Source of the DNA: Oceanicoccus sp.
Lineage (GTDB): Bacteria; Pseudomonadota; Gammaproteobacteria; Pseudomonadales; Dasaniaceae
Direction of reading: 5' to 3'
Length of the DNA: 64,000 nt
Assembly: GCF_029238675.1 (NCBI RefSeq)
Contig: NZ_JAQWFR010000022.1
Span: forward strand, 49,195-113,194
A model generated the notes under the pieces. It did not search any database. It was not told the DNA's origin and saw nothing but the letters and a program-made list of their open reading frames with translations. Shown piece by piece: positions 63,786 to 64,000 of this stretch (positions within the stretch are counted from its first letter, which is position 1; each line of letters starts with the position of its first letter). Both the position numbers and the translations under genes were made by a program.

Positions 63786-64000
63786 TTAAGTGCTGGAGGA
63801 AAGCTTGTCTTTGTGGAAGCGCCAGGTGCGGATGATTTCCAGTACATCGACATTGCGTCGCATGGCTTGGGGGAAAGGGTCATAGGGGGCGGCTAAGTGC
63901 ACGATTTTCAGGGCTGCCTGGTCAAGAATTTTGTGGCCAGAGGATTGGAGGATTTTTACCTGATAGACATCGCCATTGGGCAGTATTGAAACCACCATCC
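63786..64000 (-). CDS. TonB-family energy transducer, 3' end only
   Basis: The 71 visible C-terminal residues resemble a TonB C-terminal domain: VSILPNGDVYQVKILQSSGHKILDQAALKIV followed by P..MRRNVDVLEIIRTWRF, similar to the pattern of energy transducers that contact outer-membrane receptors. The gene runs off the right edge; the Met codon at 63998 is probably internal. It is a second TonB-type domain in this region. Confidence 0.8.
   Translation of the reverse strand, partial: MVVSILPNGDVYQVKILQSSGHKILDQAALKIVHLAAPYDPFPQAMRRNVDVLEIIRTWRFHKDKLSSST

Overview
The window is a 64-kb piece of a gammaproteobacterial chromosome. It is moderate in GC and almost entirely core genes. The division and cell-wall proteins, the CcoN/FtsZ-type sequences and family members such as DUF3806, DUF6164, DUF4404 and DUF3047 point to a free-living aquatic member of the Cellvibrionales/Pseudomonas side of the class. 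That placement is inferred from recognised protein families, not from a search. I see no prophage, insertion sequence, CRISPR array, tRNA or rRNA.

Region 1 (1-24.3 kb, all + strand) is a complete dcw cluster running from the 3' part of rsmH through ftsL, ftsI, murE, murF, mraY, murD, ftsW, murG, murC, ddl, ftsQ, ftsA and ftsZ to lpxC. It continues with an M23 peptidase, secA, argJ, a Nudix hydrolase and purC. Most genes from ftsI to ddl overlap by 1-11 bases. MurE has the DNPR motif of meso-diaminopimelate-adding enzymes.

Region 2 (24.4-34.1 kb) holds an MBL-fold hydrolase, bamC and dapA on the minus strand, a DUF3806 protein, a FieF-type cation exporter, a large DUF1631 protein, a class V aminotransferase, a globin and a CBS-domain protein. 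A family of 101-bp three-hairpin REP-like elements sits at several gene junctions here.

Region 3 (34.1-48.3 kb) is a microaerobic-respiration island: a lipoprotein cytochrome c, an RhlE helicase, hemN, an FNR/ANR regulator, ccoNOQP (cbb3 oxidase, including a 46-residue CcoQ), ccoGHIS for assembly, and a TauE/SafE-like metal protein. Good FNR/ANR boxes lie upstream of the cytochrome gene, hemN and ccoN. In each case a -10-like hexamer lies at the distance expected for direct FNR activation, so the island looks self-contained: regulator, haem enzyme and oxidase together.

Region 4 (48.3-53.7 kb) has a PilZ protein, a class III nucleotidyl-cyclase homologue lacking a catalytic Asn, an HD phosphodiesterase and rsmJ in one likely operon, followed by a DUF3047 protein and a nitroreductase. 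Region 5 (53.8-64 kb) is more accessory: a membrane-anchored sulfatase, a candidate small RNA with its own promoter and terminator, a GDSL-esterase autotransporter, several unrecognised small proteins, a chalcone-isomerase-like/TonB fusion, a cyclic-nucleotide-binding protein, a CheY/CheC pair, a 151-bp element with 30-bp inverted ends, and the 3' end of a TonB-family gene.

The least expected signals are the PilZ/cyclase/HD operon, the two repeat families, the long inverted-repeat element, the candidate RNA, and recurrent 12-14-bp tandem duplications scattered through the window.
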